From contig JAHJSA010000089.1 of the NCBI GenBank assembly GCA_018830645.1, positions 1 through 64,000 on the forward strand: a DNA stretch of 64,000 nt, written 5' to 3'. The notes under the pieces were generated by a model. It did not search any database. It saw only the letters and a list, made by a program, of their open reading frames with translations, and was not told the DNA's origin. Source of the stretch: Actinomycetota bacterium (GTDB taxonomy: Bacteria; Actinomycetota; Thermoleophilia; RBG-16-64-13). Shown one piece after another: positions 21,065 through 36,536 of this stretch (the stretch's first letter is position 1; every line of letters starts with the position of its first letter). A program made the position numbers and the translations under genes.

Positions 21065-21853
21065 TCAGTCTGCACGCTGCGGGAACCCAGCCGGGGTACG
21101 CCCGAACGTGAACACATCGACGGGGAGTCCGGTCGCACCGGTGATCACGCGGGTCACCTCAGCCACCGTCGCCCCCGTCGTGAAGACATCGTCCACCAGA
21201 ACCACCCCCTCCGATCGGGCGAGCGCGTCGCACACGTGCGCGGAACTCTCCACGTCGGGCGACGGAGCAAACGCCCCGGTCAGATTCCGCGATCTACCTT
21301 CACGGTCGAGACCACGCTGATGACCGGTGCGGCGCGTCTTTGTGGCCAGCCGCACCGGCGGCGGCGCTCCCACCGACTGAGCCAAGCAGCAGGCCAAGAC
21401 CTCAGCCTGGTTGTACCCCCGGGACCGACTGGTCGAAGCATGCGACGGCACCCAGGTGATCGCGACCGCGCCGTACTCGCCAACCAACGCGTCGAACTCG
21501 GCAGCCGCGAGCTCGGCGAGAAGCCGCCCGAGCACCCTCAGTCCGTCGTACTTGAAGCAAGAGACGAGCCGGCGCGCCGGTCCTTCGTGCAGGAACACGC
21601 TGCGGGCGGAGCGGTAGGTGGGCTCCTCGCCCACGCACGCCGCACACCAGCCCGGGCCGCCCGACCCGACGCCGGGATGGCCACAACGCCTACAGACCTC
21701 GGGACCCACCGGGACGAGGGCCGCCCGGCACTCGTCGCAGAGGTAGGTCTCGAACCGACCACAGCCCACGCATCGCGGAGGGAACACCGTCGCGAGCAGG
21801 GGATCCAGCACGCTGGTACGACACCACCCAAGAGCGTTGCGCGCGGACGACAT
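21065..21853 (-). CDS. comF: ComF-family phosphoribosyltransferase-like protein
   Basis: The 262-residue protein has two N-terminal zinc-binding CxxC pairs (CVGCG, CDEC, CRRCG, CAAC at about 28-72) and a C-terminal phosphoribosyltransferase fold. Its PRPP-binding loop reads VVLVDDVFTTGAT. ComF/GntX proteins aid DNA uptake in competent bacteria, but many non-competent species keep them; the biochemical role is unsettled. No other competence gene is visible nearby. It starts 3 bp after the nucleotidyltransferase stop, so the two are likely cotranscribed. Confidence 0.9.
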   Translation of the reverse strand: MSSARNALGWCRTSVLDPLLATVFPPRCVGCGRFETYLCDECRAALVPVGPEVCRRCGHPGVGSGGPGWCAACVGEEPTYRSARSVFLHEGPARRLVSCFKYDGLRVLGRLLAELAAAEFDALVGEYGAVAITWVPSHASTSRSRGYNQAEVLACCLAQSVGAPPPVRLATKTRRTGHQRGLDREGRSRNLTGAFAPSPDVESSAHVCDALARSEGVVLVDDVFTTGATVAEVTRVITGATGLPVDVFTFGRTPAGFPQRAD

Positions 21854-21856
21854 GGC

Positions 21857-22935
21857 TCAACCCAACTCGGTCCCAGGTTCGGCGGTGGCGTCGCAAACGT
21901 CAGCGGTGGCTCGCACCCGGCAGCCTTCACCGAGTGCAGAGCGACGAACCCCGGCGCCACTTTCGAGACGCACACCCCGGGCGAGCAGGCTGTCTTCGAG
22001 TATGCTCCCGGGCCCGACGGCGCACTCCTCCCACAACACCGACCGCGTCACGCGACAGGAGGCGCCCACGCGCGCTCCGTCCCCGACGACCACGGGCCCC
22101 ACAAGCTCCGCCCCGCTTTCGATCACGCAGCCGGAGCCGATGACGACCGGTCCGACGATGCGGGCATCCGGCGAGATCACCGAGGTCTCGCCCACCCAGA
22201 CATCTCCATCGACGCGTCTCCCCGGCACGACCACTTCCACGCGGCCGGCAAGGACGTCGAAGTTCCCGTCGCGATAGGCCTCGAGGCTTCCGACATCGTT
22301 CCAATATCGGCCGGTCGTGTAGGCATGAAAGGGCACGCCCCCTTCGAGGAGGCCGGGGAACACCTGACGGCCGAAGTCATAGAACGTATCGGCGGGGATC
22401 AGATCGAATATCTCCGGCTCGAACACGTAGATGCCGCAATTGCACAGATCGGAGAGGGCGTCTTCGCGCGCGGGCTTCTCCTGGAAGCCGAGGACGCGGC
22501 GCGAGCCGTCCGTCACTACCACTCCGTACTCGGACGGATCGTCGACGCGCTTGGTCACGACGGTCGAGACGCCCCCCGATTCGCGGTGAGCCGCACGTAC
22601 AGCGCCGAGATCGACGTCGGTGAGCGAATCGCCGCTCATGATGAGGCAGGTGCCGCCCCCGAGGAAGCTCTGGTTGTTCTTGACGCCGCCGGCGGTGCCC
22701 ATCAACTCCTCTTCGAAGGAGTAGGCGATCGACATGCCCAGCGACGCACCGTCGCCGAAGAAACCGCGGATGGTCTCTGGGAGGTGATGCAGGTTGATCA
22801 CCACCTCTAGTATGTCGTGCCGCCGCAGATGGTGCAGGATATGCCCTATCGCCGGGTAGCCCGCGATTGGCACCATCGGTTTGGGGATCACGCCGGTGAG
22901 TGGCATGAGGCGCGTGCCCAGCCCCGCAGCCATGA

Positions 22936-22948
<13 letters not shown>
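21857..22948 (-). CDS. Sugar-phosphate nucleotidyltransferase with hexapeptide repeats
   Basis: The 363-residue enzyme has an N-terminal nucleotidyltransferase fold with signature MAAGLGTRLMPLT...PKPMVPI (residues 6-28), SGDSLTD metal site and QEKP. A C-terminal left-handed beta-helix follows, made of I/V-G hexapeptide repeats (about 245-363). This layout is that of mannose-1-phosphate guanylyltransferase or glucose-1-phosphate thymidylyl/adenylyl transferases. The sugar and base cannot be assigned from sequence alone. It would supply an activated sugar for envelope polymers. It overlaps mtnA by 13 bp. Confidence 0.88.
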
Positions 22949-25978
<3,030 letters not shown>

Positions 25979-26030
25979 GATGCTGCAGCCACCTCTGTGG
26001 ACGAACGTTCTGTCCCGCCGGTCGCCGCCC

Positions 26031-27851
26031 TCATCGCATCGGGATCATCGACTCGGCCACACCGAACATCTCCTCCGAACTCACGTGGTAGCCGAGAGTG
26101 TTCGACACCCAGTAGAGCACCCCGTCGACCTTCCACCAGACCCTGTCCACCTTCCCGTCGATGGTCACTCCCGTATATACGACGCCGTTCTGCGATCTCT
26201 CTTCCCCCCGCGCGGCAAGGGGCGCATCGAGGAAGGTGGTCTGCATCAAGCCCATGTACTGGTCTTCACGTCCGTGCCGGTAGTAGACCTTCAGCGCGGG
26301 GTACACCGCCTCGTTGGTGTTCAGATCGTATAGCCGGTAGTCGGTGAACTTGAAGTTCTCGGGGATCGACATGGGCGCCATGACCGTGAACGATGCAGAC
26401 CGCGAGATCTCGTTCCAGCGGCGCACGTCGGGCACGTCGGCTGCGGTGGGCACGGGGCGATAGGCCTCCGGTAGTGCGAAGTCGGCTCCGAGGACCAAGG
26501 CGATCTCCCCGCCGGGCCGGTCCTCTCTCAACCTGTCCACTCCCACTCCGGCCGCCACCAGGCGGGCCGCACCCTCCCGCTCGGGCGGGTAGAGCACCAC
26601 GGAGAGCTCGTTCTCACTACTCGCCGCGTCGCCGATGCGGCCGATGGTCGCCCCCATCGACTCCAACCACTCTCCCGTGGCGGTCGCTTCACCGGAACGC
26701 CCGTTGCCGTTGAACACGTTCACGGTGACACCCGTGAGATCCACCGGTTCCGGGGTGGTGTTGGAAGGATCGCCTGAGGTGGTGGCTGTTCCAGCCGTGG
26801 TGTCCGTGGTCGCCGTGTCGTCAGGCAACTCGGGCCTTGGAGCGGTGACCAGGTCGCGCACCGCTTCCCTGATCGCGTCGTCCGTCGCAACCACGTACGA
26901 CGCTCCTCCGATGTCCCGGGTCTCGGCCACGAGGTTCACCTGGTTGATGCGCGTCCGGTCGAGCCTCAGACCCCAGAGCGCAAGACGCAGCGCCTCTGTG
27001 GTGGTCACGTCCGTGGAGACGTTCTGCGCCACCAACTGCACGAGTTCGGGCACCTTGAGCGCGGTGTCCCACGTGGAGACCTGGTCGCGCGCCGCCTGCA
27101 GGAAGCGGTGCTGGCGCTCGATGCGCCCGAAATCCACGTTTCCGTCGTGCCTGAAGCGCACGTAGTCGAGAGCCTGCTCGCCGGCCAGCCTCTGATAGCC
27201 GGCCGGTATGTTGATATTCTCGTAGGCGATGCCACCGTAGTAGTACCGGCGGTCCACATCCACGTAGATGCCGCCGAGCGCCGTGGTGACGGAGCGGAAG
27301 GCCTCGAAGTCCACGTTCACGTAGTGATCGATGTCCAGCCGGGTCGCCCTCTGCACCGTCTGGATGGCTAGGGCGGGCCCCCCAAAGGCAAACGCCGCGT
27401 TGATCTTCTGCACACCGTGGCCGGGTATCTCCACACGGAGGTCGCGGGGGATGGAGAGCACGCTCACGTAGTCCTCAACCGGATCGATGTGCATGATCAT
27501 GAGGGTGTCGGAACGCCCGTACTCGTCTCCCTCTCCCTCCCGGGTGTCGGAGCCGAGGATCAGGATGTCCTGGGCGTCGGGCTTGTCGTACTCAGCATCG
27601 ACGATCGCGGTATCAGGGGTCGCGTCGATGACGCTCTGGATCGTGGACGCCTGCGGTCCCTCGTTCGCGCGGCCGACGAGGCCGTCCAGCCACACGTACG
27701 CGCCTCCCGCCGCGATCGCGACGACGATCGTGAGGAACACGGCGGCGGTCAGCGCGACTCTCGCCACGCGCCGTCGTCTGTGACCGCGGGCGGCGTAGAG
27801 GGTGTACGGTCGTGGTCTCAGGCGGGGACTCCGGGTGTCGGCGGGGGGCAT
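26031..27851 (-). CDS. LytR-CpsA-Psr family wall ligase
   Basis: LCP enzymes transfer undecaprenyl-linked glycopolymers onto peptidoglycan outside the membrane. The 606-residue protein has a basic cytoplasmic N-terminus, one membrane helix (about 30-52), and the LCP domain (about 90-245) with DILILGSDTR, VLSIPRDLRVEI, KINAAFAFGG and DYVRFRHDGN. After a Thr/Asp-rich linker comes a LytR_C domain (about 372-455). An extra C-terminal region of about 150 residues with several Trp/Tyr is not assigned. Start ATG 27851 is favoured because the promoter lies directly upstream, beyond which the frame would be untranscribed. Confidence 0.92.
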   Translation of the reverse strand: MPPADTRSPRLRPRPYTLYAARGHRRRRVARVALTAAVFLTIVVAIAAGGAYVWLDGLVGRANEGPQASTIQSVIDATPDTAIVDAEYDKPDAQDILILGSDTREGEGDEYGRSDTLMIMHIDPVEDYVSVLSIPRDLRVEIPGHGVQKINAAFAFGGPALAIQTVQRATRLDIDHYVNVDFEAFRSVTTALGGIYVDVDRRYYYGGIAYENINIPAGYQRLAGEQALDYVRFRHDGNVDFGRIERQHRFLQAARDQVSTWDTALKVPELVQLVAQNVSTDVTTTEALRLALWGLRLDRTRINQVNLVAETRDIGGASYVVATDDAIREAVRDLVTAPRPELPDDTATTDTTAGTATTSGDPSNTTPEPVDLTGVTVNVFNGNGRSGEATATGEWLESMGATIGRIGDAASSENELSVVLYPPEREGAARLVAAGVGVDRLREDRPGGEIALVLGADFALPEAYRPVPTAADVPDVRRWNEISRSASFTVMAPMSIPENFKFTDYRLYDLNTNEAVYPALKVYYRHGREDQYMGLMQTTFLDAPLAARGEERSQNGVVYTGVTIDGKVDRVWWKVDGVLYWVSNTLGYHVSSEEMFGVAESMIPMR

Positions 27852-27870
27852 ACGCTCGGTCAGACCTATG

Positions 27871-27899
27871 ATTCTACAGGGTCGGGCGCTCCGAACCAA
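27871..27899 (-). promoter_or_regulatory. Promoter for the LCP gene
   Basis: On the minus strand TTGGTT (27899-27894), a 17-bp spacer, and TAGAAT (27876-27871) form a sigma70-type promoter. It lies within the last codons of murA, and the -10 ends 19 bp before the LCP ATG. Confidence 0.6.
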
Positions 27900-29181
27900 C
27901 GGACCGGACGGCGCTCACCCGCTCGATAGAGGCACCGAGAGCCGAGAGCTTGTGCTCGAACTGCTCGTATCCGCGGTCGACATGGTACACGTCGCGCACC
28001 TCGGTGCTCCCCTCCGCTATCAGACCGGCCAGAACCAGCGCCGCGCCCGCCCGCAGGTCGGGGCAGCGCACGATCGCCCCGGTCAGCGCCCGACCACCGT
28101 TGACCACCGCGTGATGTCCGGCCACCTTGATGCTCGCCCCGAGCCGGATGAGCTCGTCGACGAAGCCGAAGCGGTTCTCGAACACGTTCTCGGTGACGAT
28201 CGAGGCGCCTTGCGCCACGGAGAGCAACACCATCATCTGCGCCTGAAGGTCTGTGGGGAATCCCGGATGCGGGAGCGTCGCGATATCAACGGCAGTGAAC
28301 TCCGCCGGATCACCCCACGCCTTGATGGTGCGGTGGTTCTCCTGCACGTGTACGCCGACGCCCCGCAGTTTGCTCAGGAAGATGTCCAGATGATGCGCGC
28401 TGACACCCTCCACCTCGACCTCGCCGCCGGTGAGGGCTCCCGCGATGAGGAACGTGCCGGCTTCGATGCGGTCCCCGATGACCGTGTGCTCAGCGGGGTG
28501 GAGGTCGTTCACACCGGTCACGACGAGACGCGACGTGCCCGACCCCTCGATCTCCGCCCCCATGCTCACGAGGAACTTGGCAAGATCGACGATCTCGGGC
28601 TCGCGCGCCGCGTTGTCGATCACCGTCTCGCCTTCCGCCATCACTGCCGCCATGAGGAGGTTCTCCGTCGCTCCCACGCTGGGGAACTCCAGGATCACGG
28701 TCGATCCCACCAGCCGCTCGGCCGAGACCTCGACGAACCCGTGGTCCACGCTCACAGTGGCGCCGAGCGACGCGAGCCCCCTCAGGTGAAAATCGATCTT
28801 ACGAGGCCCCAGGTTGCAGCCCCCGGGCATGGCCACGCGGCCCCTGCCGAACCGAGCGAGAAGCGGCCCCATGATCTGGAACGACGCACGCATCTTCTGC
28901 ACGAGTTCGTAGGGTGCGGCGTGGGGTTCGACACCGGTAGTATCGATGCGCAGGACGCCCTCGTCGAAGTCGACGCCGGCGCCCATGTACTCCAGAAGGT
29001 CTTTCATGGTGCGCACGTCTTCGATGTCGGGCACGTTGCGCAACACCGATGTTCCCTCAACGAGGAGGCTGGCCGCCATGAGCTTCAGGGCGGAGTTCTT
29101 GGCCCCGGAGACACGAACACGTCCCCTCAGCCTGCCTCCCCCACGAACGATGAAACGAGATTCTTCTCGATCGCCATGCAT
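27874..29181 (-). CDS. murA: UDP-N-acetylglucosamine 1-carboxyvinyltransferase
   Basis: MurA adds enolpyruvate from PEP to UDP-GlcNAc, the first committed step of peptidoglycan synthesis and the target of fosfomycin. The 435-residue protein has the UDP-sugar site SGAKNSALKLMAASLL and the active-site loop PGGCNLGPRKIDFH with the PEP-binding cysteine present. The Asp of the FPTDLQAQ motif and the R-F-G-F-V-D-E-L segment are also present. I start at ATG 29181 rather than TTG 29217, because the latter lies in a hairpin and the promoter -35. It follows the atp operon. Confidence 0.95.
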   Translation of the reverse strand: MHGDREESRFIVRGGGRLRGRVRVSGAKNSALKLMAASLLVEGTSVLRNVPDIEDVRTMKDLLEYMGAGVDFDEGVLRIDTTGVEPHAAPYELVQKMRASFQIMGPLLARFGRGRVAMPGGCNLGPRKIDFHLRGLASLGATVSVDHGFVEVSAERLVGSTVILEFPSVGATENLLMAAVMAEGETVIDNAAREPEIVDLAKFLVSMGAEIEGSGTSRLVVTGVNDLHPAEHTVIGDRIEAGTFLIAGALTGGEVEVEGVSAHHLDIFLSKLRGVGVHVQENHRTIKAWGDPAEFTAVDIATLPHPGFPTDLQAQMMVLLSVAQGASIVTENVFENRFGFVDELIRLGASIKVAGHHAVVNGGRALTGAIVRCPDLRAGAALVLAGLIAEGSTEVRDVYHVDRGYEQFEHKLSALGASIERVSAVRSVGSERPTL

Positions 29182-29189
29182 GATGCGAC

Positions 29190-29217
29190 GATATATCCTT
29201 TCACGCAGCGAGGGCAA
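29190..29217 (-). promoter_or_regulatory. Possible murA promoter
   Basis: TTGCCC (29217-29212), a 16-bp spacer and TATATC (29195-29190) precede the murA ATG at 29181 with only 8 bp between -10 and codon. This would give an essentially leaderless transcript. The -35 is weak (three of six matches). Confidence 0.4.
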
Positions 29218-29235
29218 CCCCAGGGCTGCCCTCGC
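29208..29235 (-). terminator. Hairpin between atpC and murA
   Basis: A perfect 9-bp stem GCGAGGGCA/TGCCCTCGC with a 10-nt loop lies 27 bp after the atpC stop. No T-run follows, so it may end the atp transcript only partly or act as a 3' stabiliser. It overlaps the putative murA -35. Confidence 0.5.
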
Positions 29236-29262
29236 GTGGAATACGGAATGCCGGTTCCGGTA

Positions 29263-29700
29263 TCAGCCTTTGTGTACCACCTTCAGACGGTTCTTGGCCC
29301 GCCTGATCGCCATAGACTCGCGGAACGCGTCCACGTCGTCGTCTTCCGGCACCGTGCCGGCCTTCAACATGGCGAGACGCTCCTGCGCGCGGGCCAGCGC
29401 CTCCTCGGCCCGGGCCGGGTCGATCTTGCCGGCCGACTCGGAGGCGTCAGCCAGGACGATGACCTTGTCGAACTGCACCTTGACGAAGCCCTCGGCCACC
29501 GCGAACGACATCCACGTGTCGTCCAGCGTCTTCACGCGCATCTCACCCACCGACAGTTGCGCCACGGTCGGCGCGTGCCGCGGCAGGATACCCATCTCCC
29601 CACGCAGCGCCGGCACCACGACCATGGCCACGTCGCCTTCGAACACAGGTCCGTCCGGCGATACGACTTCCAGGCGCAGGAAGTGCCTGTCGTCGGCCAC
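29263..29700 (-). CDS. atpC: ATP synthase epsilon subunit
   Basis: Epsilon forms part of the central stalk and inhibits ATP hydrolysis. The 145-residue protein has the N-terminal beta-sandwich (LEVVSPDGPVFEG, LPRHAPTVAQLSVGEMRV, AVAEGFVKV) and a C-terminal helical hairpin from about residue 88. The last 25 residues are more charged than usual and extend the second helix. GTG start at 29700, three bases after atpD. Confidence 0.95.
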   Translation of the reverse strand: MADDRHFLRLEVVSPDGPVFEGDVAMVVVPALRGEMGILPRHAPTVAQLSVGEMRVKTLDDTWMSFAVAEGFVKVQFDKVIVLADASESAGKIDPARAEEALARAQERLAMLKAGTVPEDDDVDAFRESMAIRRAKNRLKVVHKG

Positions 29701-29703
29701 GGA

Positions 29704-32077
<2,374 letters not shown>

Positions 32078-32092
32078 AGGCTCCGGCCGGCC

Positions 32093-33647
<1,555 letters not shown>

Positions 33648-33664
<17 letters not shown>

Positions 33665-34220
33665 CTGTACCCTCCAACCGTACCGTGGGGCTTACAAGAC
33701 GTGCGCGCAGCTGGTCAAGGCGATGCCTGACGCTGGCGTCCGCTATCCGGTCACCTACGCGGAGTCGGATTCCGCCGATCAGACCCTCGTCCACGACGAG
33801 CGCAAGCTCGACTTTCGTAGCGAGGGATGTTTCCAAAGTCTTGAATATCTCGTCCCTGAGGGAGTCGGGCACCGGCACTGCGGTGACCATCTCCACTCTG
33901 ACGAGACCTTCCGCAGCCTCCATTCGCTCGACGAACAGGCGGTGCATCTCGCTGAGGATCGACTCTCGACCCTTGTCGACAAGGATCCTCAGGAAGTTGC
34001 GCACCAGCTCTTCCCCCCCGTCCGTGAGCTCCATGAGCAGCCGCTTCTTCTCTTCGACGGGGAGCTTCTCGTCCAGGAACACAGCCTGCAGTTCCGCGAC
34101 GGCTTCCACGGCGTCTACGAAGGCGGTCAGATCACGTAGCACCGGCTCGAGCCGGTCGGTCTCGGTGGCGGCTTCGTACAGCGCGCCGGCGTACACTCTG
34201 GCGATCTTGGTCTCGCTCAC
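33648..34220 (-). CDS. atpH: ATP synthase delta subunit
   Basis: Delta links the F1 head to the peripheral stalk. The 190 residues show the N-terminal helical domain ([18 protein letters not shown]) and the C-terminal signature region, here [32 protein letters not shown] start 34220, 12 bp after atpF. Length and order fit the F-type operon. Confidence 0.94.
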
Positions 34221-34232
34221 CCGCTGTATACC

Positions 34233-34733
34233 TCAGTTCTCGCTGATCTTGCTCAGGTCGATCTCGTCGAGAGAGTCCTTGATCATCCTGAGGTGATCCT
34301 CAGACGACAGGCTCTTCCTCGCCACTTTCTCGGTAGCCAACACGGTGAGGTCGGCGACCTCCTCCCTTATGGCCACGAGGGCCCGGCGCGTCTCGCGCTC
34401 GATTTGCTCGCGCGCCTTGTCCAGGTTGCGGTCGGCCTGGGCCTTGGCCTCTTCGATGATCTCGGACTTCGTGGCGTCGCCCACCTTGCGGGCGCGCTCC
34501 ATGATCTCCTCGGCGTCATGGCGAGCGGCGGCCAGCTGCTTCTTGTAGTCCTCGAGTAGCGTGAAAGCCTCGTTGCGAAGCCGCTCGGACTCGGCGATCG
34601 ACGCATGGATCTCGTCCTGCCTCTGCTTCTGAAGCGCCATGAGCGGGCCGAACGCGAACTTGTAGAGGAGGCCGACCAGGAGGACGAAGATCAGAACCGA
34701 CCAGAGCCAGAGTCCTGGGTCTATTTCGAACAT
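34233..34733 (-). CDS. atpF: ATP synthase b subunit
   Basis: The b subunit is the peripheral stalk that holds F1 against rotation. The 166-residue protein has one N-terminal membrane helix (residues 7-27, LWLWSVLIFVLLVGLLYKFAF) followed by a long charged helix without prolines. Gram-positive-type homodimeric b is implied because only one b gene is present. ATG start 34733 is preceded by GAGGAGAGG. Confidence 0.95.
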   Translation of the reverse strand: MFEIDPGLWLWSVLIFVLLVGLLYKFAFGPLMALQKQRQDEIHASIAESERLRNEAFTLLEDYKKQLAAARHDAEEIMERARKVGDATKSEIIEEAKAQADRNLDKAREQIERETRRALVAIREEVADLTVLATEKVARKSLSSEDHLRMIKDSLDEIDLSKISEN

Positions 34734-34758
34734 CTACCTCTCCTCGTTCCAAGACCGC

Positions 34759-34782
34759 CCGGGGGTCGTCTCCGACCCCCGG
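34759..34782 (-). other. GNRA hairpin between atpE and atpF
   Basis: A perfect 10-bp stem CCGGGGGTCG/CGACCCCCGG closes a GAGA (GNRA) loop on the mRNA, 17 bp after the atpE stop. No T-run follows. Such a structure could protect or partly terminate the upstream message, raising c-subunit output relative to downstream subunits. Confidence 0.75.
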
Positions 34783-34799
34783 CGGCCACTGGATTCGTC

Positions 34800-35033
34800 T
34801 TAGGCGACAGCCAGCAGGATGGCGATCACGAAGGCGTACAGCGCAAGGGCCTCAGCAAGGGCCACGCCGATGATCATGGTGGTGCGGATCTCGCCGACAG
34901 CCTCGGGCTGACGGGCGATGGCGTCGGTGGTGCGGCCGGTCATGTAGCCGATACCGATACCAGGGCCGAGAGTGGCGATGCCCATCCCGATGCCCGCGGC
35001 CAATTTGGCGGCGGCTTCTGCGTCGAATGCCAT
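34800..35033 (-). CDS. atpE: ATP synthase c subunit
   Basis: The 77-residue proteolipid forms the rotor ring. Two membrane helices flank the polar loop ARQPE. The ion-binding carboxylate is the Glu in ALAEALALY. The Gln of sodium-type rings is Ile here (PGIGIGY) and the Ser/Thr after Glu is Ala, so proton coupling is expected by comparison with Ilyobacter. Strong SD AAAGGAG; a hairpin follows the gene. Confidence 0.97.
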   Translation of the reverse strand: MAFDAEAAAKLAAGIGMGIATLGPGIGIGYMTGRTTDAIARQPEAVGEIRTTMIIGVALAEALALYAFVIAILLAVA

Positions 35034-35060
35034 GAGACTACTCCTTTTCCTTTTTGGGGC

Positions 35061-35861
35061 TTAGTGGCCCGCGTAGATCGCGGACTCTATGTAGATCACC
35101 GATAGGAGAGCGAAGATGTAGGCCTGCAAAAAGGCCACAAACACTTCGAACCCGTTCATCGCCAGCACGAAGGCGAGGGAGGGGATTGCCACCCAGCCGC
35201 TCTGGAACTGCAGGACCATGCCGAGCATCACCAGGATGACCAGATGGCCCGCGATCGTGTTCCCGAACAACCGGATAGCCAGCGAGAGGGGCTTGAAGAG
35301 CTCGCCCATCAGGTGAACCACGAAGAAGATGACGTTGAGCGGTATGGCCATGGCCTTCGGCACGCCCGGTGGACTGAGCCAGGAGCCGATGTACCCGCGC
35401 ACCCCGTGTCGACGGAAGCCCTGATACTGCACAACGAGGAACACCACGAACGCCATGCCGAAGGTGACGTTGATGTTGGCGGTGGGGGTGTACGGCAGAA
35501 GCGCGATGGGCTTCGGGATCAGGCCGAGGATGTTCATCGTGAAGATGTACGCGAAGATGGTGAGCACCAAGTAGTAGTACTTCTTGCCCTTCTCGCCCAT
35601 CTGACCGGTGAGGTGCCCGGTCGAGAAGTTGATCAATATCTCCCCGATGGTCTGAAGGGTGTCGGGCTCCTTCTTCAGCCGTCTGGCTATCGCGAAGAAG
35701 AAGATGAACACCAGTGCCGCCGATATCCACATGTAGACCACGGCGTTGGTGATAGACATGTCGAACGGGCCCACGGCGGGCAGCTTGATGATCGGCTGCA
35801 CGCTGAGTTCGTGCAGCACCTCAGACATCTTGTTGGCTTCAGCAGCTCCAGACGAGGCCAC
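35061..35861 (-). CDS. atpB: ATP synthase a subunit
   Basis: Subunit a provides the two proton half-channels. The 266-residue membrane protein has five to six helices. It has the essential arginine in PLSLAIRLFGNTIAGH and the conserved final segment FVAFLQAYIFALLSVIYI. Start GTG 35861 has AGGAG just upstream; an internal ATG at residue 12 is a less likely alternative. It follows two small AtpI-like genes. Confidence 0.97.
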   Translation of the reverse strand: MASSGAAEANKMSEVLHELSVQPIIKLPAVGPFDMSITNAVVYMWISAALVFIFFFAIARRLKKEPDTLQTIGEILINFSTGHLTGQMGEKGKKYYYLVLTIFAYIFTMNILGLIPKPIALLPYTPTANINVTFGMAFVVFLVVQYQGFRRHGVRGYIGSWLSPPGVPKAMAIPLNVIFFVVHLMGELFKPLSLAIRLFGNTIAGHLVILVMLGMVLQFQSGWVAIPSLAFVLAMNGFEVFVAFLQAYIFALLSVIYIESAIYAGH

Positions 35862-35874
35862 GCAACACTCCTAT

Positions 35875-36282
35875 CTAGGGCAACAGTACATGGGACGAGG
35901 GATCCACTCCCCGCCCCGTCTTGGACAAGCGGTACAGCGAGTAGCCGTTCAGGGCGGTGAACAACGTAACGAAGGCCAGGCCCACGGCCGGCATGTTGAG
36001 CGTAGTGAGAAGACTGACGGCCACGAGAGCGAGCCCGGCAAGGGTGATGCGGGCAAGGAAGGCCGCAACAGAGACGAGCGCCAACGTTGAAGTGAACCGC
36101 GTGCTGAGCCAGTGCTGGGACCGGACGGACGAGAGATGGTACACGACCGCCATGAAGAGCCCGACGGCCACAGATGCCAGTATCAGTGCCAGTTTCTTCC
36201 CTCCGCCCTTTCCCCACCAGCGCGGCCGATCAGACAGCGCCCGTGTTGTCCTCGTCCTTTTCGTCGGCGTCGCGGTCGGCAC
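35875..36282 (-). CDS. AtpI-like membrane protein (ATP synthase subunit I family)
   Basis: This protein of about 135 residues has a basic N-terminus and four predicted hydrophobic helices (about 28-48, 62-80, 82-100, 102-118), as in ATP synthase subunit I, which assists c-ring assembly. Sequence conservation in this family is low, so the call rests on topology and position directly before atpB. The GTG start at 36282 overlaps the previous gene by 53 bp; a shorter product from a non-standard start is possible. Confidence 0.75.
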   Translation of the reverse strand: MPTATPTKRTRTTRALSDRPRWWGKGGGKKLALILASVAVGLFMAVVYHLSSVRSQHWLSTRFTSTLALVSVAAFLARITLAGLALVAVSLLTTLNMPAVGLAFVTLFTALNGYSLYRLSKTGRGVDPSSHVLLP

Positions 36283-36484
36283 GACCCGGCGCCGTGAGCG
36301 CGCGGATCATGAAGACAAAACCCAAGACCGCCCCGACGAAGACGCCTCCGACCATCAGCCATGGGTCCGTGTGCAGCAAGCGGTCGAGAAGGTATCCCCC
36401 ACCTGTGAACACAAGCACGTACGAGACGAGAGTGAACCCGATCCCACCGATCTGCGAAAGGTCGCGGAGAGGGTCTTTGCTCAT
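36230..36484 (-). CDS. AtpZ/AtpI-family protein
   Basis: The 84-residue protein starts at ATG 36484 and has two membrane helices in the order SQIGGIGFTLVSYVLVFTGG and PWLMVGGVFVGAVLGFVFMI, with the G-x-x-L-D-R loop (GGYLLDRLLHTDP) typical of AtpZ. An acidic tail (DADEKDEDN) follows. In other bacteria AtpZ-AtpI pairs form a Mg2+/Ca2+-linked factor with the ATP synthase; that role is inferred. It is the first gene of the atp operon, just after the promoter. Confidence 0.85.
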   Translation of the reverse strand: MSKDPLRDLSQIGGIGFTLVSYVLVFTGGGYLLDRLLHTDPWLMVGGVFVGAVLGFVFMIRALTAPGRADRDADEKDEDNTGAV

Positions 36485-36499
36485 CTTGAAAGCCGCCTC

Positions 36500-36528
36500 A
36501 TTATAGGGGGGCGAGTCGTGATTGACAA
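36500..36528 (-). promoter_or_regulatory. ATP synthase operon promoter
   Basis: Minus-strand TTGTCA (36528-36523), a 17-bp spacer and a perfect TATAAT (36505-36500) match the housekeeping sigma consensus at 11 of 12 positions. Start of transcription should fall near 36493, giving a leader of only about 9 nt before the AtpZ ATG. It lies just after the wecA-like stop. Confidence 0.85.
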
Positions 36529-36536
36529 GATAGTCA

